Shown piece by piece: positions 1 through 11,599 of a DNA stretch of 64,000 nt (position 1 is its first letter; each line of letters begins with the position of its first letter). This DNA comes from Sabellastarte sp. h YS-2021 (taxonomy: Eukaryota > Annelida > Polychaeta > Sabellida > Sabellidae). Under the pieces are notes generated by a model. It worked only from the letters and a program-made list of their open reading frames with translations, ran no database searches and had not been told where the DNA came from. The translations under genes and the position numbers were made by a program. Where the stretch lies: assembly GCA_964017235.1 (NCBI GenBank), contig OZ024931.1, positions 102,070,221-102,134,220 of the forward strand, read 5' to 3'.

Positions 1-600
1 AGGTGTTTTTTGTCAGTCATGAAAAGTGCTTATATCTCCCTTATTATTGATCCTAGAGGTTTGGGATGATAAACCAACCTGTAGGAAATCATGGGGTGGG
101 AATCTTTTGGTGTGGTCAGATTTGACCTTCAATGACCCCTCCTTCAAGGTCAAACAAGGATAGCCAAACTTAAAAGTGCTTATAACTCGCTTATTATTGG
201 TCCCAGAGGTTTGGGATGGTAAACAGACAGGAAATCATGGGCTGTGAATCTGTTGATATGGTCCGATTTGATCTTGGAACCCTCCTTCAAGGTCAAATGA
301 GGATAGCGAAAATTGAAAGTGCCTACAACTCGCTTATTATTGGTGACAGAGATTTGGGATGGTAAACCATCCCATAGGAAATCATTGGCTCGGAATCTTT
401 TGGTATGGTCAGATTTGACCTTTGGACCCCTCCTTCAAGGTCAAATGAGGACAGCCAAGCTTAAAAGTGCTTATAACTCATTTATAATTGGTCCTAGAGG
501 TTTGGAATGGTAAACCATAGGAAATCATGGGCTGGGAATGTATTTATGTGGTTAGATTTGACCTTGGACCCCTTCTTCAAGGTCGAACGAGGATATTGCA
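1..600. repeat. Tandem array of a ~147-bp unit, about 4 copies
   Basis: Units begin near 23, 173, 316 and 462. Each runs from AAAGTGCTTATA through TTATTATTGGTCCTAGAGG, GGAAATCATGGGCTG and a closing 'CCTCCTTCAAGGTCAAA'. Related single or double units occur at 22030-22330 and 50030-50200. The array probably starts left of the window. There is no coding potential beyond shadow frames. Confidence 0.8.
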
Positions 601-1007
601 TTTGTAGTATTTCTTTAAATATGTTTTAACTTATTTTTTACACTTAAACAATTACCTTGTTATTTTCCTTCATAATACCATTTACAGGGCACAACTTTTT
701 TATCCTTTTCTTCTGTCAGCTTCGGAATTTCTTTCGAACTTGCTGTTCAGTTACCATTTACTGTATTTCTGTACAGCCCTTTTCCTGATAATTATTCTGT
801 CCTCTAATCACCTTCACAAATCAAAAACACTCAGTCAGCTGACACAGTGCCCGTTCACGGGCACTCTCCTCTTGTTGGCTAAACAAAATGAAATGTGGTA
901 TGCCGGTTTACCGTTCACACGACTGCCGTATGTGTGCTTCTTTTGTTAATGTTTGTAAAGTTGCTTACTGATATTGTTTATGCAGCTTTCTGATCCCTGT
1001 GTTGTAG
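601..1007. repeat. Dispersed-repeat tail with perfect hairpin
   Basis: AT-rich intron sequence whose 660-880 part recurs at 7150-7290 and 15560-15890 (GGGCACAACTTTT ... TCAGCTGACACAG). It ends in a perfect hairpin, AGTGCCCG-TTCA-CGGGCACT, at 846-865. It looks like the 3' end of an array-bearing element whose array is the 147-bp repeat to its left. The left end is outside the window. Confidence 0.55.
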
Positions 1008-1133
1008 GTGCTGGGGATGCTGGTGTGTGTGGTGTGTGTGGCAGACATTGGGGTCAGGGTCCATGAGCACCGGACAGGAGAAGCTCTACATGCGGCTGCC
1101 ATACTGGCACCAGCATGCCGATTCCTTGCCACG
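1008..1133 (+). CDS. ABCC1: ABCC exon 1 of the visible set (TMD0 helix region)
   Basis: Acceptor TTGTAG precedes the exon and donor GTGAGG follows it. It has 42 codons, phase 0 at both ends, beginning VLGMLVCVVCVADIG and ending ACRFLAT. It aligns with human MRP1 TMD0 around LGFLLWIVCWADLFYSF and LLGITMLLAT. It encodes one transmembrane helix and the start of the next. The sequence is divergent, as is usual for TMD0, so the support is the match in order, the phase and the following exon. Confidence 0.82.
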
Positions 1134-1892
1134 GTGAGGGTGCACAACTGATTTACTGAGGACCTTCAAAAAAAAAAAAAATTAATTTAAAGAAACAAAT
1201 AAGAAACCATATGACTTAATGTACACAAAAATGGATCTTAATTTAGTTCAAACATTCCATCCAAGTATTTTGGGCTCATTAAATGTTAAGTTAGCACTTG
1301 TGAAAAGAAGTTAAAAAGAGTTTCTTTCTTCGTTTGTGTAGTGAAAGGCTATTGTATTACAGAATATATCTAAAATTGATAATATATACATTAACTCAAA
1401 GCATTAACTTGTCAGTAGTGTTGTAATGGGTTGACTATAACTCAAATCGTTACTCGGTGTGCAGTATTTAGAGATCACATCGATATACAAAATTTAAACT
1501 TGAGTTTTTAAGAAATAAATAATGGTATACTAACCTTGTTACAAATTGACCCTTTTTGCAGCTGATCAAGTCACTAAAACTTTAAAACCAATATTTCATT
1601 GTCGTTTTTATTTACCATGCTTATGAAGTGTATATACATATGTGTACCTGTGCAATTTATCCGACAAAAAATAATATATTTCCTTGCAATAAAACGGTAC
1701 TAAACACAATTAATGATAATATTTCGACATTATCTTATTCTATTTATATTTTTCTTCATTTATTCAAGCACAACTCGAGTTCAACTCACTTCTAACAAGT
1801 GATCCTCGAGCTTCAGAAATCGCCAGTGATAACAGCCCTACTTGTCAGTAAATAAGCAGTGAATCTGTAGTGTATTTTTCTCTTTCTTCCAG
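1134..1892. other. Intron 1, AT-rich, nothing recognised
   Basis: Very AT-rich intron with an A-run near 1168-1180. I see no repeat family, RNA gene or ORF worth calling. Confidence 0.5.
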
Positions 1893-2033
1893 TGTATTGC
1901 AATCTCTCTCATCCAGTTAGGGCGTAAGAAGGGAGTGAGAAGTACTGGCACTCTATTTCTCTACTGGCTCTTGCACTTCATTGCAGCCATCTTCATTTTG
2001 ACTTCCAGGGTCAGAAATGTAGCAACTGGTCAT
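1893..2033 (+). CDS. ABCC1: ABCC exon 2 of the visible set (TMD0)
   Basis: A pyrimidine-rich tract and AG precede the exon; donor GTAAGTGG follows. The 47 codons read CIAISLIQLGRKKGVRSTGT and then LFLYWLLHFIAAIFILTSRV. This matches the MRP1 stretch FLIQLERRKGVQSSG...LTFWLVALVCALAILRSK, a cytosolic loop followed by a TMD0 helix. Phase 0 at both ends. The intron downstream is about 14 kb and contains D1 and D2. Confidence 0.9.
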
Positions 2034-2269
2034 GTAAGTGGTAAACTGGTTTTGTTTTAGAGAATTTCCCATTCAATGAGAAATTACCTGGTTTTACCCC
2101 AAATTTTCCCTAACATGACCAAACACGCCAATCAGTCTTTTGTAGAATATCTCTGAGTAAAAGTTCACACACTGAAATTTTCTCAACAGTATATTGAAAA
2201 CCATTCATTGTATCTCATTTCTGAGGTTCAGGTAAGTTAACGTTAAGGTCCCCATATTAAAGAAGTTAT

Positions 2270-2475
2270 GGCTATCACTGTGGCCTAGTGGGTAACACAC
2301 TTGCCTAGGAACACAGAGGACATGGGTTCAAACCCAGGTACAGGCACATACATAGTGGCTCGGATGACCACTTAAAATGACGGTCCACTGTCATTGAATC
2401 CTATCCGTTGATAAATGGTCATCCTTGAGCCTCTGTCTTTAGAGCCTAGAGCCTCTGTAGAATACAAATATGTGA
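2270..2475 (+). mobile_element. tRNA-derived SINE
   Basis: A polymerase III promoter is readable: A box TGGCCTAGTGG at 2281-2291 and B box GGTTCAAACCC at 2325-2335. A body of about 130 bp without tRNA folding follows. The spacing matches a tRNA head. The continuing body and the lack of an acceptor stem make it a SINE and not a tRNA gene. Target-site duplications were not clear. Confidence 0.7.
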
Positions 2476-2539
2476 AATGCATACTTTCTAGGTGGAATTT
2501 CTATGAAAACATTCTTTCTAGCAAGTAAATTTTAGAGCT

Positions 2540-2800
2540 ACAATTTCTCTTCTCCCAATCTATAGCCTTTGTTAGGTTAACTTTGTATACTATACTACCT
2601 GACAAAACACGATAAATCTCACATTCTGTTTACAGTCTTATTCCGCAACTGCTACAGCTTTTAAATAACCCACTTTTCCATCAGGTACAAAACACAATAA
2701 AGCTTACACTCTACTTACAGTCTGATACTGCAACTACTACAGGTTTTAATAACTCATGTCTCCATTGGGACCGCTTCATTTTGTTAGCAAAAACCTTTTT
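2540..2800. repeat. Pair of ~95-bp direct repeats with end hairpin
   Basis: Two units built on AAAACACRATAAAGCTTACA ... CTGCTACAGCTTTTAAATAA, ending near TTTTGTTAGCAAAA. The same two-unit block and end hairpin recur at 45888-46085 (CTTTTG-TTAG-CAAAAG), so it is a dispersed repeat and not local duplication. Confidence 0.65.
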
Positions 2801-2911
2801 AGTTTTTGTGCAAGGAAACAAGGAAATACATATATAGGACCAATAGAAGTAGCAAAACTGTGGAAGAGTATTGGAGCCAGTGAAAAAAATTTTTTTTTTT
2901 TTGAATTGTAG

Positions 2912-3206
2912 ACTAATTATTTCAATGTGTTTGAGTAAGTATCTCAATGTGTCAGCTAAGTAACGCAACATGTTGACTTAGTATTTCAACATGTTGACTT
3001 AGTATCTAAACATGTTCGCTTATTATCTCAATGTGTTGATTTTGTATCTCCATCTTGGCTTATTGTCTCAAAATGTTGAGTTAATATCTCAGCATATTGA
3101 GTTAGTATCTCAACATGTTGACTTATTGTATCAATATATTGACTTAGTATCTCAGTATGTTAACTTAGTATCTCAGCATGCTGAGTTAATATCCTGATAT
3201 TGACTT
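2912..3206. repeat. 21-bp minisatellite
   Basis: About 14 diverged copies of a unit like TTGACTTAGTATCTCAACATG. Because 21 is a multiple of three, one frame stays open for 61 codons with a seven-residue period (L-V-S-Q-H). No splice context or start supports a gene. Confidence 0.8.
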
Positions 3207-3548
3207 ACATGAGAGTAGTGTATTGGAGTTGTATGGTTGTGACTTGTGTTTTAAATCAAATCTGTCAATTCAATGTGTACATCCCCCCCTAAGATCCAAA
3301 GGTCAAATTAAAAATCTAAAAATGTAAATGGTTTTTATTGCGTTAATAGATCTTACCTAGCTGACTCCAGCATATGCCCGGTGCAAGCCGGTCCCGCCAA
3401 ACGCCAGAAAAAGACGTTTTGAGTAGAACTCCCGGTCGGGACCAGTGTTGTCTTCCATTCACTAGGTGGCTAATGCCTCCCTCACTCGCTAGGTGTCCTC
3501 CGGGTGACGTCATCTTCTTGTTTGGCACGAATTCTTTCAAGTCGAATT

Positions 3549-4544
3549 ATGTCCACCCCACTGGGGGGTGGACATGTTATTTTTGCTTTTTCCGGCATCC
3601 GCCGTCCGGATGCTTGGTTTCCGCTCATTTGAGGAAAAGTATTTATCCTATCTTTACCAAATTTGGTATGGGTGTTTATTGGGTTAATAGCTTGCATGGG
3701 ATTGCTTTTGGTGAAGATAGGTCTATAGCTAACTGAGTAATAGCTACTTTTGTGTACTTCTTTTGTTTCCGGGCATTTTAAGGAAAAATATTTGACATAT
3801 CTTTACCAAATTTAGTATGAGCATTACTTAGGTCGATAGCTTGCTTGGGATTGCTTTTAGTGATAATAGCTGTATAACTGACTGAGTAATAGCTACTTAG
3901 CTACTTTGCCAAAAATGGAAAAACACAACTTTGTTTCTATCTCCTTAACCCTTCAAGGTAGAGCGATTTCGTCGAAATTTTCGACCCACAGGGTATCTGA
4001 GAAATGTACACTTGGCAATTTTCAAAAAATTTTCCCCTCCCCAAAAATGGCGGCCATTTTGAATTTTCGAATTTTTGCCAAAAATGGCAAAACACAAATT
4101 TGCTTCTATCTCCTTAACCGTGCGAGATAGAGCAGTTTCGTCGAAATTTTCGATCCACAAGGTATCTGAGCAGTGTACTCTTAGCAATTTTCAAAAAAAG
4201 TTCCTCTTCCCACATATGGCGGCCATTTTGAATTTTCGTCAAAAATGGAAAAACACAAATTTGCTCCTATCTCCTTAACCGTGCGAGATAGAGCAATTTC
4301 GTCGAAATTTTCGACACAACCAATGCAAAAAGGCATGAAGCTAAAATAATTTACATGTATACTAATAAATATTTAAGTATCATTGATATATTTTACAAAT
4401 GAAACAGGGTCTTGTAAGACTACTGTACAATTTTTGCAAAAGGTTCATGGGGTGGACATTACACATGATAATATGTGTTCTTCTATGCTATCCTGTTTCT
4501 ATTCATATGTTGCAGCTACTATCAACAGGGCGTCCTATTTCTAG
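3549..4544 (+). mobile_element. H1 copy a: array-bearing non-autonomous element
   Basis: It starts with an 11-bp hairpin, ATGTCCACCCC ... GGGGTGGACAT (3549-3576). Two ~145-bp units follow (3620-3900), then about 2.5 units of the 169-bp satellite (3903-4320). An inverted copy of the 5' end, GGTGGACAT, lies at 4451-4459, next to a hairpin ACACAT-(loop)-ATGTGT, and the copy ends CTAG at 4541-4544. The second copy at 51046-52927 has the same start and end, which fixes both borders. Inserted in D1. Helentron-like by structure (inference). Confidence 0.75.
3903..4320. repeat. 169-bp satellite units within H1a
   Basis: About 2.5 copies of the unit TTGCTTCTATCTCCTTAACC ... ATAGAGCGATTTCGTCGAAA ... 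AAAATGGCGGCCATTTT ... TTTTGCCAAAAATGG. Short ORFs on both strands here are products of this repeat. Confidence 0.85.
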
Positions 4545-6375
4545 TTGTATTTCAGAGTGTACAAATATTGTGTTTTCTCAGGATATTCTGTCAAGTGGAT
4601 TATTAAGTTCATAGATCACAATAGCGTCCACTTCCGGGCAGAAAAGGGGAGTTTGTGGCCATGTAATGGCATCTTTTGATATGCACGTTTGATGTGCAAG
4701 ATGTCAAGTGAAAGTGGTAGGGTCGGACCCTTGTGTATGTGGTGAAGTGCCATGTAAGTTCTGTGTTATTTTAACCCCGGAACAAATACTTAAGCTGGCC
4801 ATTCCAAAATATAAAATTAGAAAGGAAAAGAAGGCAGAAGGTAAACAAGACACTGAACTTGTAGATCCACAGGAGGTTTCTGTAATCAAAGCTGTGTCAC
4901 CGTTGAAGAATCATCCCTCTTCTGCCCCGGTGAGTGCTTATATTAGTTCTGCTATGGTTTCCAGTCCTTCTACTGATCTGGACAAACGTTTAGATAATCT
5001 ACAAGATGAATGGGCAACTCACTTTGCCAGGATTGAAGCATTGCTCACTATGAAACCAAAAACTGATGCCGTCTTCTCTCCAGTTAAAGTACCGGTAAAC
5101 AAGACTGCTTAATCTGTTTCTAAGACGCCTTTTTTTTTACCCTTCCGTCCCTGACCGAAAGGTTCGTACCAGGTCCCAGAAGAGCAACATGATTTTAAAA
5201 TGAAATCTCCTCTTCAAGATTTGTATGGTGAATCCAAATTGGATCGTGACCCTTTGTTTTTTCCACTTCCGGTGCCCCTGCCGGTTCGGCAGCCGGACCG
5301 GAAGTAGATGACAGGGAAGATATCAGTGAGGGGGAATTGGTTACCAGTTTGGATACAGAACTTCCACCGGATCAGGAAAACATTCAAAGTGAAGACCAAT
5401 CTTATAGAGAGACAGTAAGAGGTGTTAGATCTTATATGGGGTGGAACTTTATTCCTGATCTTGAGTCTTCTGCTAAAAGTTCTTCTGACAACCCCTGGGT
5501 TGGAGGTCGCCCACAACCAGTTGGCAAGGTTTCTGTTGCCTTCCCTGCTGAAGAATGACTTTGCAAAAAGTTTGAGGATTTGAACCGTACTACCATATCT
5601 GGATATTATTCAAAGTCCATGAAAGCTGGAGGTTTTCAGACTGACCAGTTTTGAAGCCACCTAAAAGTCTATTCCGCTGGTACGTCATTCATAATTTGCC
5701 AGATCCAGCCACTGCCAGACCAGGATGTTCTGTTCACTACTGGTCCAGTGATGCATCTAAGTTAAATAGCCTGTTGCCAAGGCAGGTTGCCGAACCGGTT
5801 CCCCCACCTTGTAGGCAACTCCCTCAGGAGACAGTCAGAAAATGGGAGAAAGCTGCCCGTGAAACCTATATCAGCAATCAGGCGGCAGGATTCAACTGTT
5901 GCGTTACAAAATTGTAGGACAAAATTCAGGAGAACGTCAGAATCCTTCAGAAGGAGTTGTCCAAAGGCAAAGGATCACAGGTGGTTTTGGATCTAGTGGA
6001 GCTGTCAGTTCAGATCACTCTCTGCCTACCTCAGCAACCTGATCTAGTGGTTAAACCGTTCAACGGGAACCTACACAGGGATCTGGTCAGTCTGAACCTT
6101 CATGCCTGGCTCCTAGGGTCGAGGCGATCACACAACAGGGATTCTCTGATTAAGTGGCAGCAAGAATTGAGCCTCCTCAAAGACCGTCAACCAGGGCTAT
6201 CTACGAAGCGAAGTGGGCTCTTTTTGTTCGTTGGTGCCAGTCAAACCAGGTGGACTTGCGGTCACCCTCTATCAAACAGGTAGCGGATTTGCTCCTGTAC
6301 CTGTTTCAGGAAAACGGTTTGCAACCCAGTACCATTGAAGGATGTCAGGCTGCGGTAGCCGACAAACTAGTTTTG

Positions 6376-7290
6376 GGTCAGCTATAACATAGTAAAATTG
6401 CATACCTATAGCTCATTGCATAACTCAGCTATAGCTACTTTGAGTTTTTCACTATTGAGTAAATCAGTTGTATCTTGAAAACTGTTGCATTTAGAGAATT
6501 TTGTTTACAAATGCTGTTATGTACTTTTGAATCAGCTATAACATAGTAAAATTGTTGACCTATAGCTCATTGCATAACTGAGCAATAGCTACTTTCAGGT
6601 TCTCACTGTTGAGTAAATCAGTTGTAACTTGAAAATTATTACGTTTACAGAATTTTGTTTAAATATGTTATTCACCTACTTATGGGTCAGCTATGTCATA
6701 GTGAAATGGTAGACCTGCAGCTCATGGCATAGTTGAGCAATAGGTACTTTCAGGTTCTCACTGTTTAGTAAATGAGTTGTAACTTGAAAGCTATTGCATT
6801 TAGGGAATTTTGTTTGAATATGTTATTCATTACCTATGGGTCACCTATAACATAGTGAAATTACAGGCCTGTAGCTCATTGTATAGCTGAGCAATAGCTA
6901 CTTTCAGGTTTTCACTGTTGAGTAAATCACTTGTAACTTGAAAGTTATTGCATTTAGATATTTTTCTTTAAATAAGTTATTCACCTTCCTTTGGGACAGC
7001 TATAACATAGTAAAATGGTACCTGTAGCCCATTGCATAGCTGAGCAAAAGTACTTTAAGATTCTTATTGTTGAGGAAATTAGTTGTAACTTGAAATCTAT
7101 TGCATGTACAGTATTTTCTTTAAATGTGTTTTTCACCAACTTTTTACATATTTAGAGTTAACTTTGTACTTCTGAATACCATTTGCAGGGCACAACTTTT
7201 GTGTCCTTTTCTTCATTCACTTCTACTCTGAAACTCAAAACACGCAGTCAGCTGACACAGAGCCCGTTCATGGGCACTGATTGCTTGTTT
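6376..7290. repeat. ~155-bp tandem array (5 copies) plus hairpin tail
   Basis: Units starting near 6376, 6530, 6685, 6838 and 6990 share GTCAGCTATAACATAGTAAA ... GAGCAATAGCTACTTTCAGG ... TATTCACCTAC. After the array, 7150-7290 carries the same tail as 660-880, with AGAGCCCGTTCATGGGCACT. Unit order and landmark words resemble the 133-bp satellite of H2, so the two probably share ancestry. The left border coincides with the end of D1. Confidence 0.7.
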
Positions 7291-9118
7291 AACTGTTTGG
7301 TCTGCTGGTTTCTAGAATTGAAAATGTGTGTTCAGTCAGTGTAAATGTAAAATAGTTGTCTGCTAATCCCCAATTAAAGTTCATATTTATCCGTCTGCTG
7401 GTTTATTGCACAGTCACTGTTTAGGTAAAGTTGTTGTCTGCGCATCTACGTGCCTCCATTTATTCATCAAAGCAAGACAATTTATTTACAAAGTATTTGT
7501 TATTAAGCAGTCACATAACTTGACAGGTATTTGTGTTTAAAATACGTAGTCCCAGCCTTACTCATTTGTCAAACAACCCGTAAAAAATTAATGAATAAAG
7601 TAACATCATGGTAGTGCGAGATTTGTGAGTTAATTTGTTTTCTACATGTTTATCACTATTTATTTGCTTTTCTCACAAAGATAACGTTAGTAATTGCAAA
7701 TATATTATTCTGTGTACAGTGCCCTCTTAATTTCAGAACGTGTTAGTACAGTGGATTTGGTCTAAGTCGAAGTTGCAAAATTTCAGCCATTTACATTACT
7801 TATGGCAACTTCTAGCTATACCCATTTTGAGAAATAGATTAAGTACTAAAGATACTATGTAATTAAAGTCTCTTGCAATAATCAACACTTGTGTGATCAC
7901 TTTACTGTGAAATTTATTGGCTTGGTGTTCAGACTTGATAACACAAAAGTGGGGAATCTGGTACAAAGTGTCACAATGGTACTATTTTGTTACCTCTTTC
8001 TTGGATATTGACACTTCTGTACACACAAGATTTATAGCTTCTGCTTATACCTTGTTTTTCCCATTAAAAAGTAACACTATTCTGGTTATAGCCACTTTCT
8101 GTAAGTTGATCTTGTAGTTATAGTAATTGTTGGGACTACCTCTACTTATGACATTATTCTACTTATGTCGGTTCTACTTACACCAAATCAACTGTAGTTG
8201 TAAAGTCTTCTAATATCGGCCTCCAAACTGGATAGACAGAAAAATAGATGTAATTTTACTACAGATCGTGATAGTAGACTTCAATGTATAAATGTCTTTT
8301 TTCTTGGCATACTTAAATGAATAATTTGTAACGGTTTTGTCTACTGGTTTCTAGACATGAAAATGTATGTGCAGTCAGTCTAAATGTAAAATAGTTGTTT
8401 GCGCATCCCCAATTAAAGTACATATTCATTTATCTTTTGGTTTATCGCACAGTCACTGTTAATGTAAAATTGTTATCAGCGTCACTTCATTCATTCATTT
8501 AAGTATGACAATTAATTTACAAACTATTTGTTATGAACCAATCATTTGTCAAACAAATAAAATTAATGAATGAAGTGAAGTCACTGTAGTGCATGAAATT
8601 GGTCAATAAAAATTTTGGTGGATGCGCAATGATTTGACACTAATATTGACTGTGCAACACTTGATGGTTATATTGGAAACATTTATGACAATGAAATTTG
8701 CTTTCTACATGTTTATCGCTATTTATTTCAAAGTATTTGTATTTGTCACACAGATGACCTTATATTTGTCACACAGATGACCTTAATAATTGCAAATATA
8801 TTCCGTGTACAGTGCCCCTCTAATTTCAGAACCTGTTAGTTGTAAAATTCGTGACAGAGAATTCAATGAATGTATGCATAACTCCGTAGTTCTACATTCA
8901 ACCACTTGAAGGCGTTATAGGGGGTTTCCATATCCTAGAAGTTATCATGTGATTTAATTTGTTTGTCATCTGTTTCAATTGTGTTACAAGAACTTCTAAT
9001 ATATTTTATGTATCTGGAAAATATGTCAGAGATTAAAATACTGATCATCAAAAGCTCATATTAAAAGAAGACAAATAAACTAGCTTGACCACGGAGTAAA
9101 TACAACTGTAAAAGATGT
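7291..9118. repeat. AT-rich intron with ~480-bp direct repeat pair
   Basis: 7305-7780 and 8330-8840 are diverged copies of one sequence (TGGTTTCTAGACATGAAAAT ... CCCCAATTAAAGT ... CAGTCACTGTT), offset about 1025 bp. A third partial copy lies at 21120-21390. A 24-bp tandem duplication ending CACACAGATGACCTT sits near 8740-8790. No coding signal. Confidence 0.6.
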
Positions 9119-9330
9119 TTTTATTGCGTTAATACATCCTATCCAATGGACAGTTGCTTTACCGGTCGGCGCAACCGGTCCTGCCAAACACCAGAAAAAG
9201 ACGTCCTGTATATACTACCGGCAGGACCGGTCACAGAGTGTGCATTCGCTAGGTGGCACCTCATACTTCCTTCCTGTCTTGACAGTGTGACGTCATAGCA
9301 TCTTTTTTGTTGGGCGCGTGGAGTGTGCGG
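9119..9330 (+). repeat. D2 left inverted terminal repeat
   Basis: Begins TTTTATTGCGTTAATACATC, then CTATCCAATGGACA. Contains the stem ACCGGTC...GACCGGT-like core and GACGTCCTGTATATACTACC. Its reverse complement is the right ITR at 14905-15104. Confidence 0.92.
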
Positions 9331-9433
9331 ACGTGTTTTCAACTAAGAGACGTTTTTGAAGTTTATCAACGAATTTCACCATTTTATGAACTTTTAAGTA
9401 TTCCTACTTAATTCTACGAGTTGTATCATCATT

Positions 9434-11030
9434 ATGTCATCACCTGGACAGAAAAGAGGAATCTGCGGGCACGTTATGGCTGTTTTTGATAACCACAAGA
9501 AATGTGCATGTTGCAGGGACAAGGGAGTGGGTGATGATCCGTGTGTTTAAAAAGCAGGAATGTAAGACCTGTCAGGCTCTCACTCCTGCGCATTTGAAGC
9601 AGCTTTCCACCCCCACCTACCAGTCCAGGAAAGAACGTGAATTGAAGAAGTCCATCTTCAGATTCCCCTGCTAGTGTTACCCCCATTCTCGTGGACCCAG
9701 CAAATGTTAGTGTGTTGGGACGGGTACACAAGGAATCTGATGGAAGTTCACCTGCTAGCAAGAAGAAGAGGGCAGACCCTTCCCCTACCCCCAAGGCTAG
9801 CAGTAAGAAGAAATCCAGCAGCAAGTTGAGATCTGATGATCTGAAGGAACTGGATGAGAAATGGTGTGAACGTTTTGCCAGGCTGGAGGCTATGCTGGTG
9901 TCCAACACGTTCACGGTTCCTGTGAATCCTGTACAGAACCCCCCTTCAGTGGTTACCAGTGATCAGCCCTTTTTTGATCCTGGAACTTCCACCAGTGGCG
10001 TGTCCTCTGGTGTGACTGTTGGGGGTACCGGTTCCAGTCTTGTTCAGACCACCGGTGAGGCTGCTGTGATGACAGAAGCTGGCAACAAGAGTGCTACCCA
10101 CCCTGTTGAGGGTCCCGGTACTGATGTGAAGCAGCAGAATGCCACCCAGCCTGTTGAGGCTCCCGGTGCAAGGACAGCCACCCAGCCTGTTGATGCTCCC
10201 GGTGCAGGTCCTGATGTTCTGCCAACCGCTGCTCTACATGCTGAGTTTTCCGGTTCTGACAGTGAGGAAGAACTCCAGAGTGATCCAGGACTTCCCGTCG
10301 ATGGCAACGTCCAGGAAAGTTCCTCAGACCTCTCCAAGAATGAAGCAGCTGATCAGGAGTTGTCTGAAAAGTCTACATACAGGGAGACTATCAGAGGCGT
10401 GAGGTCGTTCATGGGTTGGCATCAGATCCTTAAATTTGACAGTGTATCTTCTGCAGATAAACAACCCTTTTGCTGGTTCCAGAGCTCCACCAACCGGTAA
10501 AGTGTCTGTAAAGTTACCGGTAGATCACTGCCTGTGCATGAAATGGAGAAATTAAACCTCACTGTTGCTGAAGGCTACCCTTCCAAAAGTTCTGAACCTG
10601 CTGGACTGTTCCGGGACCAATTTGTCAAAACACCTAGGCCGTTTAAATGGTACGACATGCATGTTGACAAGAAAGAATGTGATAGAGCCACTGTGTGTTC
10701 CTGGTCTCCGGAACCGGCAAAGCTCAACAGTACCTTCAGTAGGGTTGCCAGGCGAAATCTACCTACTGCCCCACCCTCCCGGGCCCTTAACCAGGACATC
10801 TTGAGGCGTTGGGAGAGAGCAGCCAGAGAACAGTCGATTTTGTGCAACCAGGCTGCTGGACTCTCCAGATGTTTAAGCTTAAGTTATCTGGAATATTTAC
10901 ACGCTGGGGTTAAACAGGACACGCTTGCTGCACTGAGTACTGCACCCATTCATATACACTCACTGTTCCCGGACCAGCTTCTCATGAAGGCTGGAAGAGG
11001 AAGTGGCCAGAAGTGAGGAGAGGTGTTCTT
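9434..11030 (+). pseudogene. D2 gag-like zone (DIRS ORF1 fossil)
   Basis: Begins MSSPGQKRGICGHVMAVFD. Has a zinc-binding pattern C-x-H-x4-FD-x-H-x2-C-x2-C near the start, then a long low-complexity Ser/Pro/Thr-rich part. The same pattern is present in D1 and at the right edge of the window (D6). Part of a fossil element. Confidence 0.8.
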
Positions 11031-11599
11031 CTAGCCAGTCATACCGGAAACCCGGTCGTTTTCACCCTTATGCTTCCAGTGACAAGTCATTGCTTCAACA
11101 GAACCGGAAATCATCTGTGCCAGCTTGGAAGCAAATAAGAGAACGTCAGCAAAGCAGTAAAGGTCGTGGCAAGGCCTCCACCTTTTCACAGAAACAGTGT
11201 GCTACCGGGCTGAAGGACTGTGTATGTGTGCCCGGTCAGTTAGATTTGAACCCTTCACCGGTGGTGGCCAAGGACAATTTTATGACCAGCAAGAGCGAGA
11301 CTATTTTTATATGTAAACTCTTGTGTTGCAAATGTTCATTCTGTCACCGGGTTGCCACAAAAGAAAGGCGTAAATCCCAGTTATTGTCCAAATTACACAG
11401 AAATAAAATATGTGAAAGATGTTTCCTGTGTAGGTCACTTGAGTTCTGCAAATCTTGTCACAAATGCCCCAACTGTTGCTATAACTCCACCTGTAGGGTC
11501 AAGGTTACAGTAGTTTTGGGAGAAGTGGGAAGCTCTGGGTTCGAGTCCAAAGGTAGTCACAACACTGAGAGAGGGCTACACCCTCCCCTTCCGGTTCAG

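Larger units (their letters stand above)
3333..6376 (+). mobile_element. D1: DIRS-type retroelement fossil, interrupted by H1
   Basis: Broken, old-looking tyrosine-recombinase (DIRS) element. Parts seen: left inverted terminal repeat 3333-3548 starting TTTTATTGCGTTAATA, gag-like zone about 4625-5930, a short post-RNase H zone and the start of a tyrosine-recombinase zone about 6000-6376. The reverse transcriptase part and the right end are not present. An H1 element (3549-4544) sits inside its left end. It is one of the older copies here by divergence. Several breaks. Confidence 0.8.

Noticed and set aside
2270-2350. Possible tRNA gene (A and B boxes present)
   Set aside because: No acceptor stem pairing and no anticodon arm of tRNA form; the sequence continues into a SINE body.
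4708-5112. 134-codon open frame as a small host gene
   Set aside because: It matches the gag-like zone of D2 in position and in flanking words (GGCAGAAAAGGGG, GTGTATGTGG) and belongs to D1.
11538-11548. B-box-like GGTTCGAGTCC
   Set aside because: It lies in the sequence just upstream of the D2 RT zone, without an A box at the right distance. Chance match.
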